A stretch of DNA of 18,276 bases from JAVBOP01 sp031550405 (GCA_031550405.1 JAVBOP010000123.1:1-18276); one strand, 5' to 3'. Positions 7,172 through 15,602 are shown, counted from the stretch's first letter. Made by a program: numbers and translations. The notes: generated by a model not told the origin, from the letters alone.

Positions 7172-9768
7172 TGGCAGAAACAGAAGAAATATTAGCAGTT
7201 ATCCCACAAGTTGAGACACTTGAAATGGATGTGAAGAAATTTGCTGAAGGATTACCTTATTGGTCAAAATATCTTGCAGACAAAATTTTATCAGGCAATA
7301 GTATTTCAGATGCTGACATTGACACATCGTATAATTATCTTCTTGAAGAGCAAAACTTAAAAGAAGCAACAGAAAAGCCAGCGATTATTATTAAATACAA
7401 CAATGTGAATGCAGAAGCATATAAACAAAACTTACTGTTAACAAGATTACGGAATGTTGAAGGAGTAAATGCATTGACAGAAAACCAAATTATAGAATTT
7501 AGCCCAAACTTGACTATCATATATGGTACAAATGGTTCTGGAAAATCGGGATATGTTCGATTGATGAAACAGGTTTTTTATTCAAAGGAAAGAGAAAATA
7601 TTTTATCTAATATTCACATAGATATCCCTAAGCCAATCACTGCCGAATTTATATTCAAGTCGAACGACGCAAATATTTCATTAGAATACGAAAATAGAGA
7701 GAATGCCGAATTTGAACAATTTGCAGTATTTGACAATAAAGGTTTAATAAAGCAATTACGAGATAAAAACGAATTTGAATTTCGTCCTGCGGGATTAAGT
7801 TTTTTTGCTGAATTTACAGAAGCAATAAACCGAATAGAACAAAAACGAAATATAGAAACAGCAAAAATATCTTCTGATAACATATACACAGATTTATTTG
7901 AAGGCGAATCGGAAATTAAAACCGCCATTCAAAATCTTTCCGATACTACAAAAATAGAGGAATTAAAGAAAAAATACATACCCTATTCCGAAATGGATAA
8001 AAATAGAAAAGCGGAAGTACAGAAAGAATATGACGAACTGTTATTGGCTTCAAAAGGCAAGGATAAAGAAGTAAGAAACCTTGAAAATGTAAAGAAATTG
8101 TTAGGAGAAAACAAACTATCTATTGAAAAACTGAATCAGTATTTTACAACGGAGTGTCTTGCAAAAATAAAAAATGCAATAACAGACTGGATTAATAAAG
8201 AAGCAACGGCAAAAGCCGAAGGAATTGAGAAATTTAAAACAGATAAAATTGAAAATATAGGGACTGTTGAATGGAAAAACTTCATTATTGCAGCAGATAC
8301 GTTTGCTAAAAAGCAAAAAATCGAAAACCGAAATTATCCTGAGAATGGGGACTATTGTTTGCTCTGTCATCAACCACTTTCTAAGGATGCTGAAAATTTG
8401 ATAACCAATTATTGGTCATTTATAAAAAGTATTGCCGAAGAAAATGCAAAGAAAGCGCAAGAAATCCTTGTCAAGATAACTTCATCGTATGAAAAGCTAA
8501 ATTTTGATTTGTTTCCTGATGATAACACTTTGACCGTTTGGCTCACAGAAAAGTATTCAAAAGAATTAGAAAGCATAAAGCAGCAGTTAGCAACACAAAG
8601 AACTCTTTCAGAAAACATTATTAATGATGTTCAGAATAAAATCGAGAGTCAAAGGGCCGAGTTAAAAGTTGATACTGCTTCATATACAATTATTGAAACC
8701 GCTATTGATGACTCGATAAAAGCATTTCAAAATGAAGAACAGAGCAAAAAGTTGAAGGAACTGCTTGATGGAAAAACCTATTTAGAACACAAAGAAAAGT
8801 TCAATAATCACTTCTCAAAATTTGAAACGTTTGTCAATAATCAAATATGGCTAAAGAAAGTAAACAGAATTAATTTTGGGAAAAGGCAAATAACGGACAA
8901 CGAAAAATCGTTATCAAACAAATACTTCAACCAAAGATATATCAATACTTTTAATGAAGAATGTCGAAAATTGAATGGACATTTTGGTGTTGAAATTAAT
9001 CATACAGGAGCGGGAGGAAAATCTTATCGTCAATTAAAATTGAAAGGCAAAAATCCTAATGAAATTTTAAGTGAAGGTGAGCAAAAAGTGATTGCCATTG
9101 CCGATTTTCTTGCAGAAATGCAATTATCAGAAATAAACAGAGGCGTTATATTTGACGACCCTGTAACGTCTTTAGATAATGATAGGAAAAAACAAATTGC
9201 AGAGCGACTTGCAGAGCAAGCAAAGTCAAAACAAGTTATCATCTTCACCCATGATTTAATTTTCTTTTATCATATAAAAAATTTCAGCAAAAAATATTTA
9301 GACGGAATTGAAAATTGTTTGTTTCATCATGCTGTTGAGAAAGACTCTTTGCTTTGTGGGAAAATTATTGCAAACACAAGTCCTGCTAATGAAGGTCAAT
9401 ACCATAACCCAACAAAAGCGGAGGAGTGGTTACGAAAAAGTAAAAAATCAGATGGTAATGAGAAAGTAGATTTTGCGAAGGCAGGGCTATCTGCATTACG
9501 TTCGTCTTATGAAGCGTTAGCCATATTTACAATTTTAGGGGGAACAGTACAGCGGTTTGACCCTCAAATACGCATTGGACGGTTGAAAGATATTAAATAC
9601 GAGAAGAATGCTGTTCAAACAGTTGTTGAAAAACATGGAGAAATTTCCGATATGATAGAAGGACACTTACCATCGGATGAGTTTGGCGTTATTCCAAGTC
9701 CTGAAATTTTAGAACAGCAAATAAATGATTTCAAGAATATAAAGGAACAACTAAAAAATATACAATAG
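7171..9768 (+). CDS. Zinc-hook ABC/SMC-like ATPase, RloC/PrrC-like candidate defence effector
   Basis: The 865-residue protein has an AAA_13-type (RloC/PrrC family) layout. An N-terminal helical segment (about 25-65, LPYWSKYLADKILSG) precedes Walker A GTNGSGKS (119-126). A long charged coiled-coil region (about 215-600) is broken by CLLCHQPLS (C396, C399), a zinc-hook-like Cys-x2-Cys. The ABC signature LSEGEQ (633-638), Walker B GVIFDDP (658-664), D-loop SLDN and switch His in IIFTHD (H694) follow. The C-terminal region (about 765-865) contains R777-x3-E781 and H822/H832, resembling the Arg-x3-Glu...His pattern of the PrrC/RloC anticodon nucleases. The ATPase parts are certain; the nuclease activity is inference. 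It overlaps the regulator by 1 nt and the methylase starts 2 nt after its stop. The frame is intact although the methylase is broken. It could instead be a DNA-repair or restriction-type SMC ATPase. Confidence 0.85.
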   Translation: MAETEEILAVIPQVETLEMDVKKFAEGLPYWSKYLADKILSGNSISDADIDTSYNYLLEEQNLKEATEKPAIIIKYNNVNAEAYKQNLLLTRLRNVEGVNALTENQIIEFSPNLTIIYGTNGSGKSGYVRLMKQVFYSKERENILSNIHIDIPKPITAEFIFKSNDANISLEYENRENAEFEQFAVFDNKGLIKQLRDKNEFEFRPAGLSFFAEFTEAINRIEQKRNIETAKISSDNIYTDLFEGESEIKTAIQNLSDTTKIEELKKKYIPYSEMDKNRKAEVQKEYDELLLASKGKDKEVRNLENVKKLLGENKLSIEKLNQYFTTECLAKIKNAITDWINKEATAKAEGIEKFKTDKIENIGTVEWKNFIIAADTFAKKQKIENRNYPENGDYCLLCHQPLSKDAENLITNYWSFIKSIAEENAKKAQEILVKITSSYEKLNFDLFPDDNTLTVWLTEKYSKELESIKQQLATQRTLSENIINDVQNKIESQRAELKVDTASYTIIETAIDDSIKAFQNEEQSKKLKELLDGKTYLEHKEKFNNHFSKFETFVNNQIWLKKVNRINFGKRQITDNEKSLSNKYFNQRYINTFNEECRKLNGHFGVEINHTGAGGKSYRQLKLKGKNPNEILSEGEQKVIAIADFLAEMQLSEINRGVIFDDPVTSLDNDRKKQIAERLAEQAKSKQVIIFTHDLIFFYHIKNFSKKYLDGIENCLFHHAVEKDSLLCGKIIANTSPANEGQYHNPTKAEEWLRKSKKSDGNEKVDFAKAGLSALRSSYEALAIFTILGGTVQRFDPQIRIGRLKDIKYEKNAVQTVVEKHGEISDMIEGHLPSDEFGVIPSPEILEQQINDFKNIKEQLKNIQ

Positions 9769-9770
9769 CC

Positions 9771-10411
9771 ATGAAGCCATTAATCAAATATAGAGGCGGA
9801 AAATCGAAAGAAATTCCCTATATCGAACAGCATATTCCAAAGTTTCGGGGCAAGTATATTGAACCATTTTTTGGTGGCGGAGCTTTGTATTTTCATTTGG
9901 AGCCAAAGAGAGCCATTATTAACGACATCAATACCAAGCTCATGGCTTTTTATTCGGGCGTTAAATCCGATTATCAGAATTTGCAAAAAGAATTATGCGA
10001 GGTAGAACGGATTTATGAAATAAATCGCCGACAATTTGATGCTTTAAAACAAAAAACACCAAACGAGAGGGTTGAAGACAAGAACGAAGCGTTTTATTAT
10101 CAGCTTCGGGATATGTTTAACAATCTTGCAACAAGAAATATTCGGATGCTTTACTTTATTTTTTCATCAACAAAACCGCTTATTCGGGAATGATTCGCTA
10201 CAACTCGAAAGGCGAATTTAATATTCCTTTCGGACGATATACGCATTTAAATACTTCGTTGGTAACTCAAAAACACAGCGATTTATTAGCCAATGCGGAA
10301 ATACACAATACCGATTACAAATCTATTTTTGATATGGCGGAGGCGGACGATTTTATGTTTTTAGACCCACCGTATGATTGTGTTTTTTCAGATTATGGGA
10401 ATGAGGAGTAA
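9771..10411 (+). pseudogene. D12-class (Dam-like) adenine-N6 DNA methyltransferase, frameshifted and truncated
   Basis: The first part reads LIKYRGGKSKEIPYIEQHIP and EPFFGGGALYF, the D12-class N-terminus and SAM-binding F-x-G-G-G motif. The second part, in another frame, reads YFFINKTAYSGMIRYNSKGE and ends with the catalytic DPPY (FLDPPYDCVFSDYGNEE). A shift equivalent to one lost base near 10124-10134 separates the frames: the right-hand frame reads NKKYSDALLYFFINKTAYSG from about 10130. A stop at 10409-10411 then removes the usual C-terminal region; about 213 codons remain where the family usually has 260-300. The 3' end abuts an IS3 fragment. The intact gene would methylate adenine in a short DNA site. 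It starts 2 nt after the ATPase stop, so it was part of the operon. Now it is probably inactive, unless the shift is a sequencing error. Confidence 0.85.
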
Positions 10412-10595
10412 AGTGGCTCGGAAATATAAAGCGACAACTGACTCGAAACATTCATTAAAAGTTGCAGAAAATATTCTAAATCGGGACTTTACATCCAGCC
10501 AACCTGGCACGAAATGTGTGAAGGATATTACGTATATTCGCACTAAGGAAGGATTTATTTATCTGACAATAATTAATATAATTACAATTTTTTAA
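10401..10595 (+). mobile_element. IS3-family transposase (OrfB) remnant
   Basis: From 10401 the translation reads MRSKVARKYKATTDSKHSL, then VAENILNRDFTSSQPGTKC, then VKDITYIRTKEGFIYLT. This matches the middle of IS3/IS150-type OrfB, the linker into the rve integrase domain including the first catalytic Asp in DITYI. Normal elements have Trp before V-x-D; here it is Cys. Homology fades after about 10577, where the frame runs into low-complexity AT sequence and stops at 10595. Upstream OrfA, the remaining DDE residues and the terminal inverted repeats are missing. It is joined directly to the truncated methylase, so an IS insertion followed by deletion is the likely history. The segment is not functional. 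Confidence 0.8.
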
Positions 10596-10791
10596 TAAAT
10601 AATCAAATTGGCACTTAACTATATTGTACTGTTTTAGTACCGAGGGCCATTGCTGTGCAAATAATTTGGACGAAAATATGCAAAATGTCCTTTTTTTTGT
10701 TATATTTGTGGTATATTTTGTCTTTCAATATGTATTGAAAATTTCAAACAACGTAATTGACCTTCTATAAGTTTACATTGGGAAAAGAAAA
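10596..10791. promoter_or_regulatory. bamA upstream region with a -7 box
   Basis: No gene is visible. TATATTTG at 10701-10708 fits TAnnTTTG and would start transcription near 10715, leaving a leader of about 75-95 nt before bamA. No good -33 element lies at the expected spacing. A small GTACT/AGTAC inverted repeat lies near 10627-10641. GGGAAAAG at 10780-10787 may act as a ribosome-binding site for a start at 10792. Confidence 0.45.
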
Positions 10792-10812
10792 ATTAATAAA
10801 AATTCATTTTTA

Positions 10813-13215
10813 GTGCTCGCCATATTCATTCTATCTATAATATTTTCCACTAATGTTTTAAAAGCACAAGTGCCTTTGCAAGCCGAATACACGGTTTTAG
10901 GATTGTCGGTTGAAGGTAATCAGGTTGTCGGTGCGGAGTCGATACTGGGCTTGACGGGTATATATCCCGGCGACAAAATTGTATATCCCGGCGATGACAA
11001 ATTCCAAACGGCGATACGAAATCTCTGGAAAAGGAACCAGTTTCGAGATATACGGATAGTGGCAGACAGGGTAACCGTTGACGGGATTTTCCTGAAAGTT
11101 ATAGTTAAGGAATTTCCACGGCTTTATAAGGTTAATATCACAGGCAATGATAAGCTCAAGGAAAAAGATATACTTATGGCGGTTGCGAAATCACGTGGCG
11201 ACATTATCAAGCCTTATGACTTGAATCTGATAAAGAAGCAAATTAAAAAAGCATATATGGAAGAGGATTTACAGTTTACCAAGGTCGAAGCAGAGCTGTC
11301 TTCAGCAGATACAAGCAATTATGCTGATTTGAATATCACGATAGATGAAGGCGTCAAATTTTACGCCAAATCTGTTGAATTTATAGGCAATACGCATTAT
11401 ACCGACTCAAAATTAGCATCCGTGTTTGACGACACCCATACCAAAGCATGGTGGCAATTCTGGCGTTCCGCAAAATTCAATCCCGATAAGTATGAAGAAG
11501 ATAAGAAATTGCTTGAGGCATTCTATAAGAAAAACGGCTTTATGAATTTTAAAATACTCAAGGATACGCTTGCATTTGATGAGAATAAAGGCGATGTTGT
11601 GGTTCAGGTTACGGTGGATGAAGGCGAGCAGTATTATTTGAGGAATGTCATCTTTAAAGGCAATACGATTTACAGGCAGGAGAATTTTATGCCGCGTCTT
11701 GATATGAAAAAGGGCGATTTGTTAAATTTGGAAAAATTTGAATTTAACCTGTTAGGCAATCAGGACCAGACGGATGTGCTGGCAGTATATATGGACAACG
11801 GCTATTTGCAGGCAAATATGAGGCCCGAATACAAAGTTGTCGGCAAGGATTCGGTGGATGTTGAAATAACGGTTACCGAAGGCGAGCGCTTCAAAATTGG
11901 CAGGGTGGAGATAACAGGCAATACGAAAACGAAAGACAAGGTGATTCGCAGGGAATTATATACACGTCCGGGTGATTACTTTAACCGCTCAAGCGTTATC
12001 AACAGCATAAGGGCGCTTGGAGCAACGAATTTCTTTAACCCTGAGGCATTAAAGCCGGATGTGCAGCCGTCAAGGGTAGATAAAAATACGGTAGACCTTG
12101 TTTATAATGTTGAAGAAAAATCAAACGATCAGGCAAGTCTGCAGCTTGGATTTGCAGGCTCTTATGGTTTAACGCTATCGCTGAACTTTATATTCAACAA
12201 CTTCTGCATATCGGAGCCATTTCAGGCAGGCGCCGGGCAGACGGTTAATTTGAGTGCGGAAGTAGGGCAGAGCGACAGATACCGGAACTTTGTTATAGGC
12301 TTCATGGAACCATGGCTGTTTGACAAGCCCACAACTCTCGGCTTTAACATATACCATAGCATGTATAACTATGAGACATGGCAAATGTATAAGACGGGCG
12401 GCATTGCCAATATAGGGCGCCGGTTCAGGTGGCCGGACAACTACTTTAGAGGGGATTGGTCATGGCGTTCGCAATATACGGATAACCAGCTGTCGTCCCC
12501 GTATTATCGAGAGGGTAAATACTGGGAACATAGCATTTCGCAGACATTTTCCCGTGCCAATCTGAACAATATGTTCTTTCCATCATCAGGCTCATCGTTC
12601 TCGCTGTCAACAAGCTGGGCAATGGGCTCCATAGGCATAGGCAATACCGATTTTTTCAAAAATGAATTGCGCTACATGTTCGCAACGCCACTGTTTACCT
12701 ACAAAGGCAGCGATAAGGTTGTGCTATTTCTGGAATCACGCCTGGGGTATGTTACAGGCTTGAAATCAGACTCTTCCATGTCTGCATCGGATCTGTTCTA
12801 CATGGGAGGCAACGGCATGGGCATGTTTGGCGTTATACCGTTGCGCGGCTACGACGATAACAGTATTGGCACATATTGGGACGTGGAAACACAAAGGGCA
12901 TATCAGGGCGATAAAGTTGCCATGAAAGCCACTGCCGAGCTGCGCTTTTTGATTACCCCACAAGATCCTATGCCTATATACGTGTACTTTTTCGCAGAGG
13001 CAGGCAATTTGTGGCGCGATATAAAATCTACCAATCCGGCAACTTTAAAGCGTTCAGCAGGTATAGGCTTGCAGATAATGGTGCCTATGCTTGGCAATAT
13101 CGGTTTCAGCTGGGGATATGGATTCGATGCGTCCGCCGTTCCAAGCTATAATGGCTTAACATATTCTCCTATTCCTCCCGGCTGGAAATTCCTGTTCCAT
13201 TTGGGAGGGTTATAA
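10813..13215 (+). CDS. bamA: Outer membrane protein assembly factor BamA (Omp85)
   Basis: BamA is the central pore of the machine that folds beta-barrel proteins into the outer membrane. The 800-residue product has a periplasmic part of repeated POTRA domains (about 25-400; recognisable ends such as RLYKVNITGNDKLKEKDI, AKSVEFIGNTHYTDSKL, LRNVIFKGNTIY and IGRVEITGNTKTKDKVIRRE). An Omp85 barrel with alternating strands follows (about 430-800), including LRGYDD near 676, the family's conserved L6-loop region (usually (V/I)RGF). GTG 10813 is the first standard start codon, but it leaves a signal peptide without a basic N-region. An ATT at 10792 in the same frame gives MNKNSFLVLAIFILSIIF before the AQ cleavage site and sits 4 nt after GGGAAAAG, so the true start may be there. 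A BatD-like gene follows 11 nt downstream and may be cotranscribed. Confidence 0.93.
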   Translation: MLAIFILSIIFSTNVLKAQVPLQAEYTVLGLSVEGNQVVGAESILGLTGIYPGDKIVYPGDDKFQTAIRNLWKRNQFRDIRIVADRVTVDGIFLKVIVKEFPRLYKVNITGNDKLKEKDILMAVAKSRGDIIKPYDLNLIKKQIKKAYMEEDLQFTKVEAELSSADTSNYADLNITIDEGVKFYAKSVEFIGNTHYTDSKLASVFDDTHTKAWWQFWRSAKFNPDKYEEDKKLLEAFYKKNGFMNFKILKDTLAFDENKGDVVVQVTVDEGEQYYLRNVIFKGNTIYRQENFMPRLDMKKGDLLNLEKFEFNLLGNQDQTDVLAVYMDNGYLQANMRPEYKVVGKDSVDVEITVTEGERFKIGRVEITGNTKTKDKVIRRELYTRPGDYFNRSSVINSIRALGATNFFNPEALKPDVQPSRVDKNTVDLVYNVEEKSNDQASLQLGFAGSYGLTLSLNFIFNNFCISEPFQAGAGQTVNLSAEVGQSDRYRNFVIGFMEPWLFDKPTTLGFNIYHSMYNYETWQMYKTGGIANIGRRFRWPDNYFRGDWSWRSQYTDNQLSSPYYREGKYWEHSISQTFSRANLNNMFFPSSGSSFSLSTSWAMGSIGIGNTDFFKNELRYMFATPLFTYKGSDKVVLFLESRLGYVTGLKSDSSMSASDLFYMGGNGMGMFGVIPLRGYDDNSIGTYWDVETQRAYQGDKVAMKATAELRFLITPQDPMPIYVYFFAEAGNLWRDIKSTNPATLKRSAGIGLQIMVPMLGNIGFSWGYGFDASAVPSYNGLTYSPIPPGWKFLFHLGGL

Positions 13216-13226
13216 TCAAGCCGTGT

Positions 13227-13805
13227 ATGGTGAGAAGAAAGTACATATATGCACTGGTAATTGCACTGATGTCAATACATGGTGCTGTTGCCGGCGAGCA
13301 TGATATCGTTGTTACGTCGACCATTGCTGATACAAGCTATATGATTGGCGATATCGTCGAGGTCGTATACGAGGTTAAGTACAGCCAGAATTTGAATATA
13401 ATACAGCCCTCCATATCGGGTATGTTCGGCAGTTTTGAGGTGATGAAATTCGAAGAAACACACAGTAATATCACCAGCCATACCGTCATCAAAAAATATT
13501 CGCTGCAGCTTATCGCATTCGATGAGGGCAGGTATAGTATTCCTGCCGTTGTTTTCGTATTTGAGGATAGCCGCAGCCATAAGATTATTACTAAGCCAAG
13601 CAGCAGCTATTCCATAGACATACTTGGCATTGCTCTGGACAGCGGCAGCCACTTAAAGGAAATACCTCCCGAATATCTAAAAGAAAGAGAATACAACTAT
13701 TTGAACATAGCTCTCATCGTTCTCGCTGTCATTGGTTTGTCGCTCATAGCCGTACTCTTCATCCTAAAGCGCCCTTCAGGAAAAGCATATTTTTTTATGC
13801 TGTAA
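13227..13805 (+). CDS. BatD-like membrane-anchored protein
   Basis: The 192-residue product has a signal peptide (MVRRKYIYALVIALMSIHGA, ending VAG), a periplasmic domain of about 130 residues and one transmembrane helix (about 157-181, LNIALIVLAVIGLSLIAVLFIL). The domain resembles the immunoglobulin-like fold of BatD/oxygen-tolerance proteins: a MIGDIVEVVYEVKY strand, then FGSFEVMKFEE, then YSLQLIAFDEGRYSIPAVVF. BatD proteins are usually several times longer, and related short forms often continue into a cytoplasmic tail. Here only about ten residues follow the helix, ending GKAYFFML beside a run of seven T residues, so a 3' truncation is possible. It begins 11 nt after bamA and is probably in the same transcript. 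Its role is unknown. Confidence 0.7.
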   Translation: MVRRKYIYALVIALMSIHGAVAGEHDIVVTSTIADTSYMIGDIVEVVYEVKYSQNLNIIQPSISGMFGSFEVMKFEETHSNITSHTVIKKYSLQLIAFDEGRYSIPAVVFVFEDSRSHKIITKPSSSYSIDILGIALDSGSHLKEIPPEYLKEREYNYLNIALIVLAVIGLSLIAVLFILKRPSGKAYFFML

Positions 13806-13872
13806 CAGTGTTGAATGGCATTCCGCTTTAATCTTTTTTTTGTTGCAGGCACTTGCTTTCATAAAAAAAGCG

Positions 13873-13888
13873 TAAATTTGTAGCTTTG
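13873..13888 (+). promoter_or_regulatory. proS promoter with two tandem -7 boxes
   Basis: TAAATTTG (13873-13880) and TAGCTTTG (13881-13888) both match TAnnTTTG and abut each other. A TTG at 13853-13855 could serve as -33 for the first (spacing 17). The second box ends 22 nt before the ATG at 13911, the usual short leader in this group. Confidence 0.6.
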
Positions 13889-13910
13889 CTAATTTAATAT
13901 ATCTAATTTT

Positions 13911-15602
13911 ATGAGACAGACACAACATTTCATACCAACGTTAAAAGAAAATCCTACCGAAGCACAAATTCCATCACATCAACTAATGCTGCGTTCCGGT
14001 TTGGTTCGCGGGCTTGCATCTGGCGTATTTTCTTTTTTGCCAATGGGATATACTGTTATTAAAAAAATTATCAATATCCTTCGCGAAGAAATGGAAGCCA
14101 TCGGCGGGCAAGAATTTCTATTGCCAGCGCTAAATCCAATAGAAATATGGGAACAAACCGGACGCGTCGAAGCAATGGGTGATGTTTTGTTTCATATCAA
14201 AAATCGCGAAGGACTTGTACTTGCTCCAACTCATGAAGAAATAATAACTTATCATGCAAAACAGCATGTTAAATCATATCGCGATATGCCGCAAATTTGG
14301 TATCAAATTCAAACCAAATTCCGCAACGAAGCTCGCCCAAAATCGGGTGTTTTGCGTGGACGCCAGTTCACGATGAAAGATGCCTATTCGCTTGATACGA
14401 CTTGGGAAGGCTTAGATGAAGCATATCAAAGGCATTATGACGCTTATTGCAAAATATTCAATCGCTGCGGTATTAAATTTTTCGTGGTTGGTGCTTCGAG
14501 TGGTGCGATGGGTGGCAAAAAATCGCAGGAATTTATGGTTGAATCAAATTCCGGTGAAGATATTTGTGCCATAACAGATAATTATGCAGCTAATTTAGAA
14601 GTTGCAACGTCGCAGGTTCAGCCTGTTGCGAGGATTAATGAAAATTTGTTAATCGAAGAGTTCGCAACTCCTAATGCAAAAACTATTGATGACTTAATAG
14701 AGCAGTTTAATATTCCTGAGGAAAGATGTGCTAAGTCTGTGGTTTATATGGTAAATGACGAGCCATGGCTTATATTGATGCGAGGCAATGATGAGCTTAA
14801 TGAGACCAAATTGCAGGCAGTTGCAGGTACAAATAATATTCGTCCTGCTGGCAATGATGAGCTTGTAAAATATACTGGTGCGGATCATGGTTCTATTGGT
14901 CCTGTTGGCTTGAAAGGCAATATTAAAGTTGTTGCCGATTTGCTTTTGCAAGATGCAAATGGTATGGTCAGCGGTGCAAATAAAGATGGCTTTCACTTAA
15001 AGAATATTGATTTGAAACGCGATGCTAACATATCTGAATATATAGACTTACGTACGATAAACGAAGGTGAAATATGTATTGCAGATGGTCAACCTTTACG
15101 CGTTGTGAAAGCTATTGAACTTGGTCATATTTTTAAACTTGGGACACGATATAGCGAGGCTCTTGATGCTAAATTTATTGATGCTGATGGCAACTTAAAT
15201 CCAATAATTATGGGTAGTTATGGTATTGGCGTTGAGCGTATTATGGCTTGTTATATTGAGCAAAACCATGATGAAAAGGGCATAATCTGGAATAAGGCAT
15301 TGGCTCCATTTTTTGTGCATTTGCTTGGACTGAATATTCATAAATCTGACGAGGTTAGAGCAGCAAGCGAAAAACTTTATGCAGATTTTAAGGCGGCTGG
15401 CATTGAAGTTTTGTTTGATGACAGAGAAGAAACAGCAGGCGTTAAGTTCAACGATGCTGATTTACTTGGTTTGCCTTATCAGGTTGTTGTTGGTCAGAAA
15501 AATTTAAAAGATGGCAACGTTGAGGTAAAAAATCGCAAGACAGATGAGAGATTCGTAATTTCTATTAACGAAGTGGTAAAAGAATTAACATTTCGTGATT
15601 AA
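13911..15602 (+). CDS. proS: Prolyl-tRNA synthetase, bacterial type with editing domain
   Basis: ProRS charges tRNA-Pro with proline in the cytoplasm. The 563-residue length and layout match the bacterial (E. coli-type) enzyme. Class II motif 1 lies around FLLPALNPIEIWEQTGR (69-85). Motif 2 is TKFRNEARPKSGVLRGRQF (135-153) with MKDAYSLD. The YbaK-like insertion that deacylates mischarged alanyl-tRNA-Pro spans about 225-385, with CAKSVVYMV (K275, aligned with the editing lysine) and DHGSIGPVGL. Motif 3 is GSYGIGVERIMA (435-446). The anticodon-binding domain follows (about 465-563, with DDREETAGVKFNDADLLG). The ATG lies 22 nt after a Bacteroidota -7 box, so the gene has its own promoter. Most Bacteroidota that I know of carry the archaeal/eukaryotic-type ProRS without this insertion, so the type is informative about lineage or transfer. 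Confidence 0.96.
   Translation: MRQTQHFIPTLKENPTEAQIPSHQLMLRSGLVRGLASGVFSFLPMGYTVIKKIINILREEMEAIGGQEFLLPALNPIEIWEQTGRVEAMGDVLFHIKNREGLVLAPTHEEIITYHAKQHVKSYRDMPQIWYQIQTKFRNEARPKSGVLRGRQFTMKDAYSLDTTWEGLDEAYQRHYDAYCKIFNRCGIKFFVVGASSGAMGGKKSQEFMVESNSGEDICAITDNYAANLEVATSQVQPVARINENLLIEEFATPNAKTIDDLIEQFNIPEERCAKSVVYMVNDEPWLILMRGNDELNETKLQAVAGTNNIRPAGNDELVKYTGADHGSIGPVGLKGNIKVVADLLLQDANGMVSGANKDGFHLKNIDLKRDANISEYIDLRTINEGEICIADGQPLRVVKAIELGHIFKLGTRYSEALDAKFIDADGNLNPIIMGSYGIGVERIMACYIEQNHDEKGIIWNKALAPFFVHLLGLNIHKSDEVRAASEKLYADFKAAGIEVLFDDREETAGVKFNDADLLGLPYQVVVGQKNLKDGNVEVKNRKTDERFVISINEVVKELTFRD

Noticed and set aside
10100..10200. Programmed ribosomal frameshift joining the two methylase frames
   Set aside because: No X-XXY-YYZ slippery heptamer is visible near 10124-10134, and the gene is also truncated at its 3' end, so decay explains it better.
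10374..10400. Reading 10374-10595 as a complete small gene
   Set aside because: The first nine codons come from the out-of-frame methylase 3' end; only the part from 10401 has IS3 transposase similarity, so it is a fusion of debris.
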